Assembly (NCBI GenBank): GCA_031277195.1
Contig: JAITMU010000057.1
Span: forward strand, 1 to 6,683
Direction of reading: 5' to 3'
Length of the DNA: 6,683 nt
From: Gallionellaceae bacterium
GTDB taxonomy: Bacteria > Pseudomonadota > Gammaproteobacteria > Burkholderiales > Gallionellaceae
This document shows, one piece after another, positions 5,738 through 6,683 of this stretch. The position numbers and the translations under genes are program-made. Position 1 is the first letter of the stretch; every line of letters starts with the position of its first letter. The notes below the pieces were generated by a model. It was given only the letters and a program-made list of their open reading frames with translations. It searched no databases and was not told the origin of the DNA.

Positions 5738-6683
5738 TCACGAACCGATTTGCACATTGAGCAAGGCCGCGCCTTCGCCCGGCCTGCCGCCTCGGCCCAT
5801 CAGCGCTTCAGCGGCCTTGCTGATGGGCATGGGCGTCTTGGGCTGGATGCTGACGCGCAAGCTGTCTTCCTTGCCGGACAGAAACTCCGTCACCGCGTCG
5901 CAACTGCCTTTCGGGTCTTTGCTCAGCAGCGCCGGGCCTTCACGCATGCAGCCCGCCTTGATGTCCAGAACGCGCTGAGCGAAGCCCTTGTCGCGTTGCG
6001 ACGCCAGGCTGCCGCCGTCCACGCTTACCGGCACGTTGTGGCGCTTGTACAGCGCGATGCCGCGCTCCACCGCGCCGCGATCCTTGACGCTGCTTTGCAG
6101 CGACTTGAGCTGGACCTGCTCGCCCAAAGCCAGCAGCGCGAACAAACCCATGCCACCCATGCCGCCCATGCTGCCCAAACCCGCTTGACCGGCGGCGCCC
6201 GCCGCCTGCCCCATCTCGCGCAACACCTTGATTTGCGTCAGCTCCAGGTGAAAGTCGAAGTCCACCGCTTCCTTCTGGCGCAGGCTCAGTTGAATTTCGC
6301 CTTCGTCGTCGTCATAGCGCGCGTCCACCTTCAACTCGACGTCCATGGGCGGCAATTCGAACCGGCCGCTGAGCGCGCCCAGCATCTGCGCCATTGCCTG
6401 CTCGCCTTTGACGTCAGTCTGGCGCAGCCCCTGCACCCGCAGGGCCAAACGCTGCCGGTCGTCGCTGTTGACGACGTCGCTGACGCGCACGCTGCCGGCC
6501 TGCACTTTGCCCTGTCCGGGCATGTCCACGACAACGTCCTCAAGGGTGAAGCTGCCGAACAAAGAGCCATTCAGGCTTTTCCAGTGCACGCGATCCTGCA
6601 GGCCATGCTCGGTCAGCTTGGCGCGCAAGCGGCTCTCCTGCTTGTTGCTGACCCACCAGGAGCCGCCCCACCACACCAGGCCC
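5738..6683 (-). CDS. Uncharacterised, probably membrane-anchored protein, possibly YdgA/DUF945-like (N-terminus off window)
   Basis: The frame stays open to the window edge. The first visible residues, GLVWWGGSWWV, look like the end of an N-terminal membrane segment, so a GTG at 6676 is unlikely to be the true start and the gene is treated as 5'-partial. Numbered from that GTG, 312 residues are seen. A glycine/methionine-rich stretch (155-177) runs into a short hydrophobic patch (FALLAL), and two cysteines (C243, C259) could form a disulfide if the domain is periplasmic. The hydrophobic anchor ending in tryptophans and glycines, followed by a charged stretch and a segment with beta-strand-like patterning, faintly recalls E. 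coli YdgA (DUF945). The resemblance is weak and I do not assign a function. The stop is 18 bp before the dioxygenase start, which suggests co-transcription. GC-rich codon use fits the chromosomal background. Confidence 0.6.
   Translation of the reverse strand, partial: GLVWWGGSWWVSNKQESRLRAKLTEHGLQDRVHWKSLNGSLFGSFTLEDVVVDMPGQGKVQAGSVRVSDVVNSDDRQRLALRVQGLRQTDVKGEQAMAQMLGALSGRFELPPMDVELKVDARYDDDEGEIQLSLRQKEAVDFDFHLELTQIKVLREMGQAAGAAGQAGLGSMGGMGGMGLFALLALGEQVQLKSLQSSVKDRGAVERGIALYKRHNVPVSVDGGSLASQRDKGFAQRVLDIKAGCMREGPALLSKDPKGSCDAVTEFLSGKEDSLRVSIQPKTPMPISKAAEALMGRGGRPGEGAALLNVQIGS

Overview
The window is bacterial chromosomal DNA. The flanking genes are GC-rich, and they are a C-terminal lysS, a TauD/TfdA-type dioxygenase and a possible YdgA-like membrane-anchored protein. 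Together with several short intergenic repeat families, they look like a betaproteobacterium, perhaps Alcaligenaceae (Bordetella/Achromobacter/Pusillimonas-like). That placement is inference from general protein resemblance, not from a search.

Layout. (1) Bases 1-852, plus strand: the C-terminal 283 residues of class II lysyl-tRNA synthetase, cut by the window edge. (2) Bases 853-982: a short gap with two GC-rich hairpins that share a GGCGGG stem (REP-like), then a possible -10 box. (3) Bases 983-4615, plus strand: a two-gene restriction-modification cassette. The first gene encodes two D12-class adenine methyltransferase domains fused in one chain (M.FokI-like architecture). The second starts 21 bp later and encodes a 570-residue endonuclease of the AlwI / Nt.BstNBI family, with a complete set of candidate catalytic residues. 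(4) Bases 4616-4837: a non-coding gap between convergent genes. It carries a dRS3-like imperfect inverted repeat and a perfect 39-bp inverted repeat. (5) Bases 4838-5719, minus strand: an Fe(II)/2-oxoglutarate dioxygenase. (6) Bases 5738 to the window end, minus strand: an uncharacterised, probably membrane-anchored protein whose N-terminus is off the window. It lies 18 bp upstream of the dioxygenase gene and probably shares its transcript.

How it works together. The core is a predicted type IIS restriction-modification system. The fused methyltransferase would methylate adenine on both strands of a non-palindromic site, one domain per strand. The endonuclease would cut, or only nick, a short distance from unmethylated sites in foreign DNA. 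The cassette is visibly less GC-rich than its neighbours and is bordered on both sides by dispersed-type repeats. This fits insertion between lysS and the convergent dioxygenase unit. The components belong to known families. What may be new is the pairing of a FokI-type double methyltransferase with an AlwI-family nuclease, and its target sequence, which cannot be read from the DNA alone.
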